NCBI GenBank assembly: GCA_937884975.1
Contig: CAKZZS010000009.1
Coordinates: 1-64,000 of the forward strand
DNA length: 64,000 bases
Source of the DNA: an uncultured Clostridia bacterium
GTDB lineage: Bacteria > Bacillota > Clostridia > Oscillospirales > Acutalibacteraceae
Reading direction: 5' to 3'
Part shown: piece by piece, positions 8,948-16,576 of the stretch
How positions within the stretch are numbered: position 1 is the stretch's first letter
Layout: each line of letters starts with the position of its first letter
The notes under the pieces: model-generated
The model's database searches: none
What the model was told of the DNA's origin: nothing
What the model saw: the letters and a program-made list of their open reading frames with translations, nothing else
Made by a program: the position numbers and the translations under genes

Positions 8948-9721
8948 TTACATACAGGTGTAACCGCCGTCAATGGCAAGGTTTGTTCCCGTAACATAGC
9001 TCGAAGCCTTTGAAGCAAAGAAAAGAGTAGCCGTGTCAAGCTCGCCCTCTTCGCCGTAACGCTCCATAGGAATCATTGTTCTTGCGTTCTGCTGGAAGAA
9101 ATCACTGTTAAGAGTGTCTCTTGTCAGGTCTGTATAGAAATAGCCGGGGCAAATGGAATTAACGGTGATGTTGTACTTACCCCATTCAGCAGCAAGCGCT
9201 CTTGTAAGGTTTACAACGCCGCCCTTTGCAGCGTGATAGGGAGCGGAGCCTGCAATTTTATTACCTACAAGGCCGTACATTGAAGCGATGTTGATAACTC
9301 TGCCGTATTTCTGGGGAATCATAGTCTGCTTTGCAACCGCGCGCGCAACTCTGAAGGAACCGAAAAGGTCGATATTGCACTCGTTGCCGAACTGCTCGTC
9401 GGTAATGTCTTCAGCAGGAGCAACAGCGCCTGTGCCGGCATTGTTGATAAGAATATCAATTCTTCCGAAATGCTCAACAGCCTTTTTAACAACGTCGTTT
9501 ACATTATCCGTATCGGTAATATCACATTTTAAAGCGAGCGTCTCAACGCCGAACTGCTCCGAAATTTCCTTACAAACCTCTTCAAGCTTGTCCTGTCTGC
9601 GGGCAATTGCAATGATATTACAGCCCTGATTTGCGAGCGCCTTTGCCATCTGAACACCGAGTCCGCCCGAGCAACCTGTAACAAGAGCAACCTGTCCTTT
9701 TAAATCAAAATAGTTTTTCAT
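8948..9721 (-). CDS. short-chain dehydrogenase/reductase (gluconate 5-dehydrogenase-like)
   Basis: 257 residues, standard classical SDR length. The cofactor loop is TGCSGGLG (residues 15-22), NNAG is at 93-96, and the catalytic Ser147, Tyr162 and Lys166 (INIAS, YHAAK) are all present. The C-terminus (TNLAIDGGYTCM) is typical. The overall pattern is closest to gluconate 5-dehydrogenase-type sugar-acid oxidoreductases, but FabG-like activity cannot be excluded. It is preceded by a good promoter and is monocistronic. Confidence 0.85.
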   Translation of the reverse strand: MKNYFDLKGQVALVTGCSGGLGVQMAKALANQGCNIIAIARRQDKLEEVCKEISEQFGVETLALKCDITDTDNVNDVVKKAVEHFGRIDILINNAGTGAVAPAEDITDEQFGNECNIDLFGSFRVARAVAKQTMIPQKYGRVINIASMYGLVGNKIAGSAPYHAAKGGVVNLTRALAAEWGKYNITVNSICPGYFYTDLTRDTLNSDFFQQNARTMIPMERYGEEGELDTATLFFASKASSYVTGTNLAIDGGYTCM

Positions 9722-9769
9722 GTTTTTTCTCCTTTGGAATTTTTACTGCCTTTGGCAGAGATCGTTAAT

Positions 9770-9798
9770 ATTATAACAATTCTTCAAAATCAAGTCAA
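9770..9798 (-). promoter_or_regulatory. promoter of the SDR gene
   Basis: On the minus strand TTGACT, 17-bp spacer, TATAAT. A small CTGCC/GGCAG hairpin lies in the short leader at 9747-9759. Confidence 0.7.
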
Positions 9799-9818
9799 CC
9801 TGTTTGACGCAAATTCCT

Positions 9819-10964
9819 TTAAGATTCGCTGAAATCCGTATCGAGAACTATCTGCACGTCATAATCGGGATATTTTTCCTTAACCGAGGACACCATCTGC
9901 ATATAAAGCTCTCCCCTGTCGGGCGCGTCAAAGCTGACAACGGTGTCAAATCGGATTTGCTTTGTTTCGTTGTTTATGTAAAATCCGTGGAGCTGGAGCA
10001 CATATTCGTTTTCAAGAATTGTTTTTTCGATTTCCTCCCTCGCTCTTACGGTTTTTTCATCGGTTGTATTGACCGAATAAACGCCGATAGCGGTAAGAAT
10101 AACGTTATGCTCCGTATAAACCTTATCCGTAATACTGCGCATAAGCACGTCAATTTCGTTTGCCGAAAGCGTATCGGGAATTTCAATATGAATCGAGCCT
10201 AAAAACGTGTCGGGGCCGTAGTCGTTAAGGACAAGGTCATAGGCGCCGAGCACACTGTCAAAGGATTTTACCGTATCCTTTATCCCCTTAACGAGTGAAA
10301 CGTCCGCCCTTTCGCCGAGAAGCGAGGATATTCCCGTTTTGAGCATATCGATTCCCGCCTTGATAATAACAGCCGAAATAATGACGCCGAGCCACGCCTC
10401 AAGTGAAACGCCGGTTTTAAGATAAACCACCGCAGCAATTAAGGTTGAAGCGGAAATAACCGCGTCAAGCCTTGCGTCCTCTCCCGAATTTATAAGCGAA
10501 CCCGAATTTACTTTTTCGCCGACTTTTTTAACGTAAATGCCAAGAAGAATTTTTACAACCACCGCAACGCCGACAATAAGAAGCGAAACCCACTTGTAAT
10601 CGGGCGCTTCGGGGTGAATAATCTTTTTTACCGACTCGACAAACGACGTGATACCGGCATACAGCACTATTACGGAAATAACAATTGCCGTAAGGTATTC
10701 TACCCTGCCGTGACCGAAGGGGTGCTTTTTGTCGGGCGCCTTTCCAGCAAGCTTTGTACCGATAATGGTTATTACCGAAGAAGCCGCGTCAGAGGTGTTA
10801 TTAACCGCGTCAAGCACAATTGCAATTGAATTTGACAAAACGCCTACAACAGCCTTGAATGCGGCAAGAAAAAGGTTTGCCGCAATGCCGATAATGCTTG
10901 TTTTAACTATTGTTTTATTGCGGTTATTGTCAACCGCCACACCCTTTAACTGAGTTTCATCCAT
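9819..10964 (-). CDS. cation diffusion facilitator (CDF) family metal transporter
   Basis: 381 residues. About six transmembrane segments fill residues 20-200, with the CDF signature LDAVNNTSDAASS near residues 52-64 and KHPFGHGRVEYL just before the third segment. The metal-site motif reads D-x2-NN-x2-D rather than the commoner HxxxD form, which hints at Mn or Fe rather than Zn selectivity (inference). A ~170-residue cytoplasmic C-terminal domain follows and extends beyond the usual ~90 residues. It exports divalent cations by proton antiport. Monocistronic. Confidence 0.9.
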   Translation of the reverse strand: MDETQLKGVAVDNNRNKTIVKTSIIGIAANLFLAAFKAVVGVLSNSIAIVLDAVNNTSDAASSVITIIGTKLAGKAPDKKHPFGHGRVEYLTAIVISVIVLYAGITSFVESVKKIIHPEAPDYKWVSLLIVGVAVVVKILLGIYVKKVGEKVNSGSLINSGEDARLDAVISASTLIAAVVYLKTGVSLEAWLGVIISAVIIKAGIDMLKTGISSLLGERADVSLVKGIKDTVKSFDSVLGAYDLVLNDYGPDTFLGSIHIEIPDTLSANEIDVLMRSITDKVYTEHNVILTAIGVYSVNTTDEKTVRAREEIEKTILENEYVLQLHGFYINNETKQIRFDTVVSFDAPDRGELYMQMVSSVKEKYPDYDVQIVLDTDFSES

Positions 10965-11040
10965 ATTCTCACCGCCAATTTTCTTTATAAAATATTATAT
11001 TTGATTATATACCATTTTTTGACTGATTACAATAAAAAAT

Positions 11041-11062
11041 AAGGGGAGTTTTCACTCCCCTT
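11041..11062 (-). terminator. intrinsic terminator of the beta-helix lipoprotein gene
   Basis: 9-bp stem AAGGGGAGT / ACTCCCCTT with a TTTC loop, with T-rich tail in the minus direction. Confidence 0.8.
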
Positions 11063-11093
11063 TATTTTTATTTTTAATTATATTTTTATTATA

Positions 11094-12605
11094 TCAGCCG
11101 TGGAAGCCGGGGCCGCCCTGTCCGGGCTGACCGCCCATTGAGCCGCCCTGTCCGGGTCCGCCCATCATTCCGCCGCCCATTTCGCCGCCAAACTGATTTG
11201 TAAGCTCGGTAACCTGAGTTCCGTTTACATAAACCGTTCCGCCGTTGAGCGTTGCAGTGCCGTCCCAGTCGAACGGTGACTGACCGGTAATATTTACGGT
11301 TCCGCCGTTAATTGCGATATTTCCGTTTGAGTCAATCGCGTCCGTGTCGCCCTGTCCCATATTTATTGTAATATCGCCGCCGTTGATTTCAACCGTAGGC
11401 GTAACCGAATCAACCTTCTGCGCGGCGTTGATGCCGTCGTCTGACGCGTTAATCGTTACCGTTCCGTTATTGAGAGTTACAACCGTTGCCTCGAGTCCTT
11501 CGTGAGCGTCAATTGTAAAGGTTCCTGCGTTTATGGTAAGCTGATTGTCCGCGTGAATTCCGTCGTCTCCCGTAGTAAGGGTAAAGGTGCCATCGTTAAT
11601 GGTAATACTGTTGTTAGCGTGAATAGCGTCATCGCTCGAATCGATAACAAAGGTGCCGCTGTCAATTGAAATATCCGTGCCTGCCTTGATTCCCTTTGAG
11701 CTTGTGTCGTCGCTCGCCGTTACCGAATGACCGCCGCCCGACTTAATGTTAACGGTAGAAGAGCCTGATGACAAATAGGTTTCAGCCTGAATACCGTCCT
11801 CGCCCGAAGTGATGTTCAAGGTTGAAGATGCGATTACTATATAGCCAAGAGAGGTGTCCGTATCGTTTGTTGAACGAAGCGCGTCGCCGCCCGACGTTAC
11901 CGTAACGGTTGCATTTTTAACCGTAAGGTTATCCTTTCCGTTGATACCGTTATTCTTTGCGTTTACCGTAAGAGCGCTGCTTTCAATTTTAAGCGTATCC
12001 TTGCTTGTAATTCCGTTGTTGAAGTTCGCGTTTACCGTAAGCGAGCCGCTGCCGGCAATGACAAGGTCATCCTTTGAATAAATGCAGGCGTTCGGTTCTT
12101 CGTCCGCCTGGGAGGAATAGCTGTCAGTATAGGTGTAAGCCGTACCGTCGGTAAGTGAATTTTCGGTTCCGTCCTTAAGATAGACGGTTGCGGTCTTTGC
12201 ATTATAAATGTAAATGGGACTTGAATACGAACAGGTAATATTTGCGTTGTCAAGAATAATCGTCACGTCATCCTCACTGTCAACAACAATTCTTCCGTCT
12301 GTAAGAGTTCCCGTTACGGTGTACTCTCCGCCCTCGGTAATGGTTATTGTTGTACCGTCAGCCTTAACCGAAGAAGGAACCGTTACCGACGTATTATTTA
12401 ATGTAATAGTATTTGTTCCGTCGTCGTTTACAATAACCTCGCTCTCGTCGAGCACTGCCTCAAGAGCGTCGGAAGCAGTTGTTGAAACGTCGGAAGCGTT
12501 TGTTGTGCTTTCGCTTGTTCCTATATTAAGAGAACAGGAAGCGAAGAGAAATGTAATAAGAGTAAGTGAAGCAATAATTGCCGTAATTTTAATTTTTTTA
12601 TTCAT
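11094..12605 (-). CDS. carbohydrate-binding beta-helix lipoprotein (Cthe_2159/DUF4353-like)
   Basis: 503 residues. A lipoprotein signal ends in the lipobox FASC (Cys24), so it should be anchored outside the cell. The body (residues ~60-470) is a run of short strand repeats rich in G, T, S, N and D (for example DSSDDAIHANNSITINDGTF, TGDDGIHADNQLTINAGTF), as in right-handed beta-helix proteins of the Cthe_2159 type that bind acidic polysaccharide with calcium. The tail is a low-complexity Gly/Met/Pro/Gln stretch. It is divergent from the VTC gene, with which this family commonly clusters. An AAGGAGG ribosome site supports the start. Confidence 0.82.
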   Translation of the reverse strand: MNKKIKITAIIASLTLITFLFASCSLNIGTSESTTNASDVSTTASDALEAVLDESEVIVNDDGTNTITLNNTSVTVPSSVKADGTTITITEGGEYTVTGTLTDGRIVVDSEDDVTIILDNANITCSYSSPIYIYNAKTATVYLKDGTENSLTDGTAYTYTDSYSSQADEEPNACIYSKDDLVIAGSGSLTVNANFNNGITSKDTLKIESSALTVNAKNNGINGKDNLTVKNATVTVTSGGDALRSTNDTDTSLGYIVIASSTLNITSGEDGIQAETYLSSGSSTVNIKSGGGHSVTASDDTSSKGIKAGTDISIDSGTFVIDSSDDAIHANNSITINDGTFTLTTGDDGIHADNQLTINAGTFTIDAHEGLEATVVTLNNGTVTINASDDGINAAQKVDSVTPTVEINGGDITINMGQGDTDAIDSNGNIAINGGTVNITGQSPFDWDGTATLNGGTVYVNGTQVTELTNQFGGEMGGGMMGGPGQGGSMGGQPGQGGPGFHG

Positions 12606-12621
12606 ATTTATAACCTCCTTA

Positions 12622-12637
12622 AGGTTTTCTTTCAGTT
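12622..12637. promoter_or_regulatory. putative response-regulator half-sites near the lipoprotein start
   Basis: AGGTT and CAGTT spaced 11 bp apart, resembling the repeats at 12721-12736. Located in the leader of the lipoprotein gene. Weak on its own. Confidence 0.35.
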
Positions 12638-12720
12638 TTAAAGGAGCGGTCCCCCGTCCTTTGGCTGCATTGTAATACGCGAACCTAAAATTTACTTAAA
12701 GAAAAAAATTTTTATTCTTA

Positions 12721-12749
12721 AGGTTCTCTTTAGGTTTGCATTTTATACT
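12721..12749 (+). promoter_or_regulatory. direct-repeat activator site and -10 of the VTC operon
   Basis: AGGTT at 12721-12725 and again at 12732-12736, exactly 11 bp apart, followed by TATACT at 12744-12749. Tandem 11-bp-spaced repeats in place of a -35 are typical of OmpR/PhoB-family activation, and such a regulator is encoded 1.6 kb downstream. Confidence 0.5.
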
Positions 12750-12776
12750 GTGGTCAGAACAAAGGAGGTGCACACA

Positions 12777-13514
12777 ATGAGCGCACAGGTTCAGACAAAC
12801 TTTAAAAGATATGAAAAGAAATACTTTCTTACACCCGAACAGTACACTCTTTTCATTGAAAAAATAAAACCCTTCGTAACAGAAGACGATTATCCGCAGT
12901 ATACAATATGTAATATATATTACGACACGGATGACTACAGGCTTATAAGAGCTTCAATTGAAAAACCCGTTTACAAAGAAAAGCTTCGCGTCAGAAGCTA
13001 CGGCGTTCCCTCAAAGGACGGCAGGGTTTTCATTGAGCTTAAGAAAAAATATGAAGGAGTAGTTTATAAAAGAAGAATTACAACTGTTCCCGCAAAAGCA
13101 GACGCATTTTTAAAGGGAATAAGAACGGTCGGAGAAAACGACCAGATATGTAAGGAAATAAACTATTTCAGAAGCTTTTATAACATCAAGCCAAAGGTTT
13201 TTATAGCCTATGACAGGCAGGCGTTCAAGGGAAAGGAAAACGGGGAATTAAGAATAACGTTTGACAAAAATATGCGTTACCGTCTTACGGACCTTGACCT
13301 TCAGGCAGGCGACAGGGGCGAAAAAATCCTTGACACGGACAACATTCTTATGGAAATGAAAATCCCCGGGGCGTGTCCGTTATGGCTCACAAAAATTTTA
13401 AGCGAGCTAAAGCTTAATTCAACTTCATTTTCAAAATACGGCACATGCTACCGTGAACACATTCTCAAAGACAACAAAGATTTATTTACAAAGGAGATGC
13501 TTTTAAGTGCTTAA
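12777..13514 (+). CDS. VTC (polyphosphate polymerase-like) domain protein
   Basis: 245 residues from the ATG at 12777, chosen because AAAGGAGG lies 8 bp upstream. The VTC domain fills the protein: KRYEKKYFLTPEQY at the start, IYYDTDDY, KLRVRSYG, FIELKKKY, and a final EMK ... SFSKYGTCY block. These charged strands line the tunnel in eukaryotic Vtc4, where they bind nucleotide and polyphosphate. In bacteria the activity is not established. Its end overlaps the DUF4956 gene by 8 bp, so the two are coupled. Confidence 0.88.
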   Translation: MSAQVQTNFKRYEKKYFLTPEQYTLFIEKIKPFVTEDDYPQYTICNIYYDTDDYRLIRASIEKPVYKEKLRVRSYGVPSKDGRVFIELKKKYEGVVYKRRITTVPAKADAFLKGIRTVGENDQICKEINYFRSFYNIKPKVFIAYDRQAFKGKENGELRITFDKNMRYRLTDLDLQAGDRGEKILDTDNILMEMKIPGACPLWLTKILSELKLNSTSFSKYGTCYREHILKDNKDLFTKEMLLSA

Positions 13515-14187
13515 CACATTACTTTCTTTTTCATCAATAATCGGTACGCAAATTACTCTTGCAACCTTTTTAATCTGTACGGCGGTATCGCTCATTTTAG
13601 GCGTTCTTACCGCGCTTGTATACAAACACAAAAACCACTGCTCACAGTCATTTGCAGTAACTCTTGCCATTCTTCCCGCCATAGTCCAGGTCGTCATAAT
13701 GTTGGTCAACGGCAACATAGGAGCAGGCGTTGCGGTCGCAGGCGCATTCTCGCTTGTACGCTTCCGTTCCGCTCCGGGTACGGCAAAGGAAATCGGCGCA
13801 ATATTCCTTGCGATGGCTATAGGTCTTGCAACGGGTATGGGATACGTTACGCTTGCGGCTCTGTTCTTCCTTATCATCGGCGCGTTTATGCTCGTGCTTA
13901 ATCTCATTAAGTTCGGCGACAGCGACGAAAACGAGCGCACGCTCAAGATAACAATTCCCGAAAACCTTGACTACGACGGAATTTTTGACGACCTGTTCTC
14001 CCAGTATACTAATAAGGCAAGCCTTGAAAAGGTAAAAACCACAAATATGGGAACTCTTTACGAGCTTCAATACAGTATAATCTTAAAGAACAGCGAAATA
14101 CCAAAGGCATTTATTGACGAGCTGCGCTGCAGAAACGGAAATCTCAACATCACCTGCAGCAAGGTCGGAACAAAGGAAGCCCTTTAA
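13507..14187 (+). CDS. DUF4956 membrane protein
   Basis: 226 residues from a GTG start within the end of the VTC gene, with an AAGGAGATG ribosome site. Residues ~1-130 carry four to five membrane segments, including the conserved AGAFSLVRFRSAPGTAKEIG block (about residues 78-97). A soluble C-terminal domain of ~90 residues follows. This family is repeatedly found next to VTC-domain genes; its role is unknown, and a membrane partner of the VTC protein is a reasonable inference. Confidence 0.88.
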   Translation: MLNTLLSFSSIIGTQITLATFLICTAVSLILGVLTALVYKHKNHCSQSFAVTLAILPAIVQVVIMLVNGNIGAGVAVAGAFSLVRFRSAPGTAKEIGAIFLAMAIGLATGMGYVTLAALFFLIIGAFMLVLNLIKFGDSDENERTLKITIPENLDYDGIFDDLFSQYTNKASLEKVKTTNMGTLYELQYSIILKNSEIPKAFIDELRCRNGNLNITCSKVGTKEAL

Positions 14188-14228
14188 AACAAACAAAACC
14201 CTTTTTCAAAAAAACATTCTCCATTTTT

Positions 14229-14264
14229 GGCAGGCACGGGCGTTCGTCCGTGCCGAAGCCTTTT
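14229..14264 (+). terminator. probable intrinsic terminator of the VTC-DUF4956 operon
   Basis: GGCACGG/CCGTGCC stem extended by outer GGC/GCC pairing, followed by TTTTG. The T-tract is short. Confidence 0.55.
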
Positions 14265-14265
14265 G

Positions 14266-14294
14266 TTGATTTAATCTGAATTTTATTATATAAT
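14266..14294 (+). promoter_or_regulatory. promoter of the two-component system
   Basis: TTGATT, 17-bp spacer, TATAAT, 20 bp before the response-regulator ATG. Confidence 0.65.
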
Positions 14295-14313
14295 CTATTC
14301 AGGCGGTGATAAA

Positions 14314-14994
14314 ATGAGATTACTTATAGCAGAGGACGAATTGGACCTTGCGGAAATTCTCACGGTATTTTTTGAACGGAATCAGTTTACCGTGGACGCG
14401 GTCAACGACGGTCTTTCGGCGTACGAATACGCAGGCGCGGACGATTATGACGCAATTATTCTTGACGTTATGATGCCTAAAATGGACGGCATTGAGGTTT
14501 TGCGGCGGCTTCGCGCGGACGGAAACACCACTCCGGTAATGATGCTTACCGCAAAGGCGCAGAAGGACGACAGAATATTAGGCTTTGACGCAGGCGCGGA
14601 CGATTACCTCCCGAAGCCCTTTGAACCCGACGAGCTTTTAAGCCGGGTTCGGGCAATTCTTCGCAGAAGGGAAAACTATAAACCGTCGGTTATGACGTAC
14701 GGCGATATAACCTTAAGTCCCGTAAGCGATATGCTTTCCTGCAACAGCGGAAAATCAGTCCGTTTAAGCGGCAGGGAGTATCAGGTTATGGAGCTTTTTA
14801 TGCAAACTCCGAAAACCGTGCTTTCCGCGGATAAAATAATGGAACGCGTCTGGGGCTGGGACTCCGACGCGGAAATAAACGTAGTCTGGGTACACATTTC
14901 AAATTTAAGAAAAAAGTTAAAGTCACTCGGTTCGTCCGTTACAATTCACGCAAACCGCGGACTCGGATATATTCTGGAGGCTCCCGATGATTAA
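14314..14994 (+). CDS. OmpR/PhoB-family response regulator
   Basis: 226 residues. The receiver domain (1-120) has the acidic pair in AEDE near the N-terminus, the phospho-acceptor Asp51 in IILDVMMPKMDG, Thr79 and Lys101 (LPKPF). The DNA-binding winged helix (residues ~130-223) ends NVVWVHISNLRKKLKSLG ... NRGLGYILE. The stop overlaps the kinase start by 8 bp. The 11-bp-spaced repeats before the VTC gene are a plausible target. Confidence 0.95.
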   Translation: MRLLIAEDELDLAEILTVFFERNQFTVDAVNDGLSAYEYAGADDYDAIILDVMMPKMDGIEVLRRLRADGNTTPVMMLTAKAQKDDRILGFDAGADDYLPKPFEPDELLSRVRAILRRRENYKPSVMTYGDITLSPVSDMLSCNSGKSVRLSGREYQVMELFMQTPKTVLSADKIMERVWGWDSDAEINVVWVHISNLRKKLKSLGSSVTIHANRGLGYILEAPDD

Positions 14995-16240
14995 AAAGCT
15001 GCGAAGAAAATTCATAACCATTTCAATTGTTGCGGTTTCGTCCGTAATGGTTCTGCTTTTTCTCATTTTAAATATTGCTAATTTTATTTCGTTTAATTCA
15101 AAGCTCAACAACACCCTTGATATGATTTCTTCAAATCAGGGTATGATTCCCATGTTCAACAACCGTAAGCCGCCCGAAAACGGAGAAATGCAAACTCCGA
15201 AAAATGATTTCAACCGCCAGTTTAACGAGGAAACCCCGTTTTCGACAAGGTATTTTGTAATTATCTATAACGAAAAAGGCGAAAAGGTTAAAACAAATCT
15301 TGAAAAAATCGCCGCCGTTACGGAAAACGATACCGAGCAGTATATTTCCCTCGCGTTAAAGCACGGCGAGGGCTACGGCTTTACAGACGGCTACAAGTAC
15401 AAGGTTATCCGTCAGCAGGACGGCAATTTTATGGCGGTATTTGTAAATGACGATATGGAAATAAATTCAGCTGTGACAATTCTTCTCGTGTCACTCGGCG
15501 CGACGGTTGTGTGCATAGCTCTTATCTGCGTTATCATCGTTCTTTTTTCAAAAAAGGCGATGGACCCTGTTATTCAGAGTAATCAGAAGCAAAAGCAGTT
15601 TATTACCGACGCCTCCCACGAGCTTAAAACTCCCATTACGGTTATTTCCGGAAGCCTTAGCGTGCTTGAAATGGAGGTCGGAAAGCAAAAGTGGATAGAC
15701 AAGGCAAAGGCGCAGACCGAAAAATTAAAGGACCTTGTAAACTCTCTTGTCACGCTTTCGAGAATGGACGAGGAGGAAAACGCCCTCCCGATGAAAACCT
15801 TTGACATAAGCGGCGCGACGAAGGAAACGGCGGAGTCGTTTTCCGATTTTGCCAAAAGTCAGGGACACAAACTCAACATTCAGGTTGAAGAAGGTATTGA
15901 ATACTGCGGAGACGAATACGCAGTAAGACAGCTTGTGTCAATTCTTATTGACAATGCTATAAAATACGCTTCCGACGGCACCGACATAAGCTTTGTTACG
16001 AAAAGGGATAAAAAATCCGTTGTCATAACAACCGAAAACGAGTGCGACGGAGTGGACGTAGGCGAGCTTGATAAACTCTTTGACCGCTTCTACCGTGCAG
16101 ACAAGGCAAGAAGCGGTGAAAAGAGCGGCTTCGGCATAGGTCTTTCGATAGCGAGAGGAATTTGCGATTCGCACAAGGGCTCGATTAAAGCCGAAAGTCC
16201 CGACGGCAAAACAGTCAGGTTTATTGCAAAGCTTAAATAA
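14987..16240 (+). CDS. membrane sensor histidine kinase
   Basis: 417 residues. Transmembrane segments near 10-35 and 162-188 flank a ~125-residue extracellular sensor region. The dimerisation helix has SHELKTPI with the phospho-acceptor His211. The ATP-binding domain shows an N-box (DNAIKYA) and G-boxes ending GFGIGLSIARGI. It is the partner of the overlapping response regulator. The ligand is unknown; the neighbouring surface genes suggest envelope sensing. Confidence 0.94.
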   Translation: MIKKLRRKFITISIVAVSSVMVLLFLILNIANFISFNSKLNNTLDMISSNQGMIPMFNNRKPPENGEMQTPKNDFNRQFNEETPFSTRYFVIIYNEKGEKVKTNLEKIAAVTENDTEQYISLALKHGEGYGFTDGYKYKVIRQQDGNFMAVFVNDDMEINSAVTILLVSLGATVVCIALICVIIVLFSKKAMDPVIQSNQKQKQFITDASHELKTPITVISGSLSVLEMEVGKQKWIDKAKAQTEKLKDLVNSLVTLSRMDEEENALPMKTFDISGATKETAESFSDFAKSQGHKLNIQVEEGIEYCGDEYAVRQLVSILIDNAIKYASDGTDISFVTKRDKKSVVITTENECDGVDVGELDKLFDRFYRADKARSGEKSGFGIGLSIARGICDSHKGSIKAESPDGKTVRFIAKLK

Positions 16241-16255
16241 TAATATTATCCGAAA

Positions 16256-16290
16256 AAGCCTGTTCCTTTTGGAAACAGGCTTATTTTTTT
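16256..16290 (+). terminator. intrinsic terminator of the two-component operon
   Basis: AAGCCTGTT paired with AACAGGCTT around a short loop, followed by TATTTTTTTATT. Confidence 0.85.
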
Positions 16291-16301
16291 ATTAAAAACC
16301 C

Positions 16302-16330
16302 TTGAAAAATGCGGCAATACAGGTTATAAT
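16302..16330 (+). promoter_or_regulatory. strong promoter of the 40-codon ORF and ABC exporter
   Basis: TTGAAA, 17-bp spacer, perfect TATAAT. Predicted transcript start near 16337. Confidence 0.75.
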
Positions 16331-16382
16331 ACAGTCTGTTCGGCAAATTGCCGGATAATTTTTCCAAAGGAGGCAAAACAAA

Positions 16383-16505
16383 ATGATGAAAACCCGTGTA
16401 TTTTCAAATCAGCTTCTCGGTTTTAACCCTGCCGAGCCGTCAACATATGCTGAAAAAATCAATAATATATTTTTGCCGAATGCGGAAAACTGTTTGTATG
16501 ATTAA
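16383..16505 (+). CDS. 40-residue leader or precursor peptide upstream of an ABC exporter
   Basis: 40 codons, beginning MMKTRVFSNQLLGF and ending LPNAENCLYD, with one Cys at residue 37. It has a near-consensus ribosome site (AAAGGAGG, 9 bp before the ATG) and a consensus promoter, so it should be strongly translated. An intrinsic terminator lies 27 bp after the stop and the ABC exporter begins 72 bp after the stop. Two readings fit. It may be a regulatory leader peptide that controls read-through, as with bmrB upstream of the heterodimeric exporter bmrCD in Bacillus subtilis. Or it may be an exported peptide made in excess of its transporter. No maturation enzyme is adjacent. I do not recognise the sequence. 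Confidence 0.7.
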   Translation: MMKTRVFSNQLLGFNPAEPSTYAEKINNIFLPNAENCLYD

Positions 16506-16531
16506 AATGTGTCTCTTTAATCGTTTTTTTG

Positions 16532-16556
16532 CCGTCGGTTTTTACGACGGTTTTTT
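16532..16556 (+). terminator. intrinsic terminator/attenuator between the peptide and the exporter genes
   Basis: CCGTCG/CGACGG stem followed by TTTTTT, 20 bp before the first exporter gene. No other promoter is obvious in the gap, so the exporter depends on read-through. Confidence 0.8.
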
Positions 16557-16576
16557 CTTTTTTTGGAGGTGAATAA

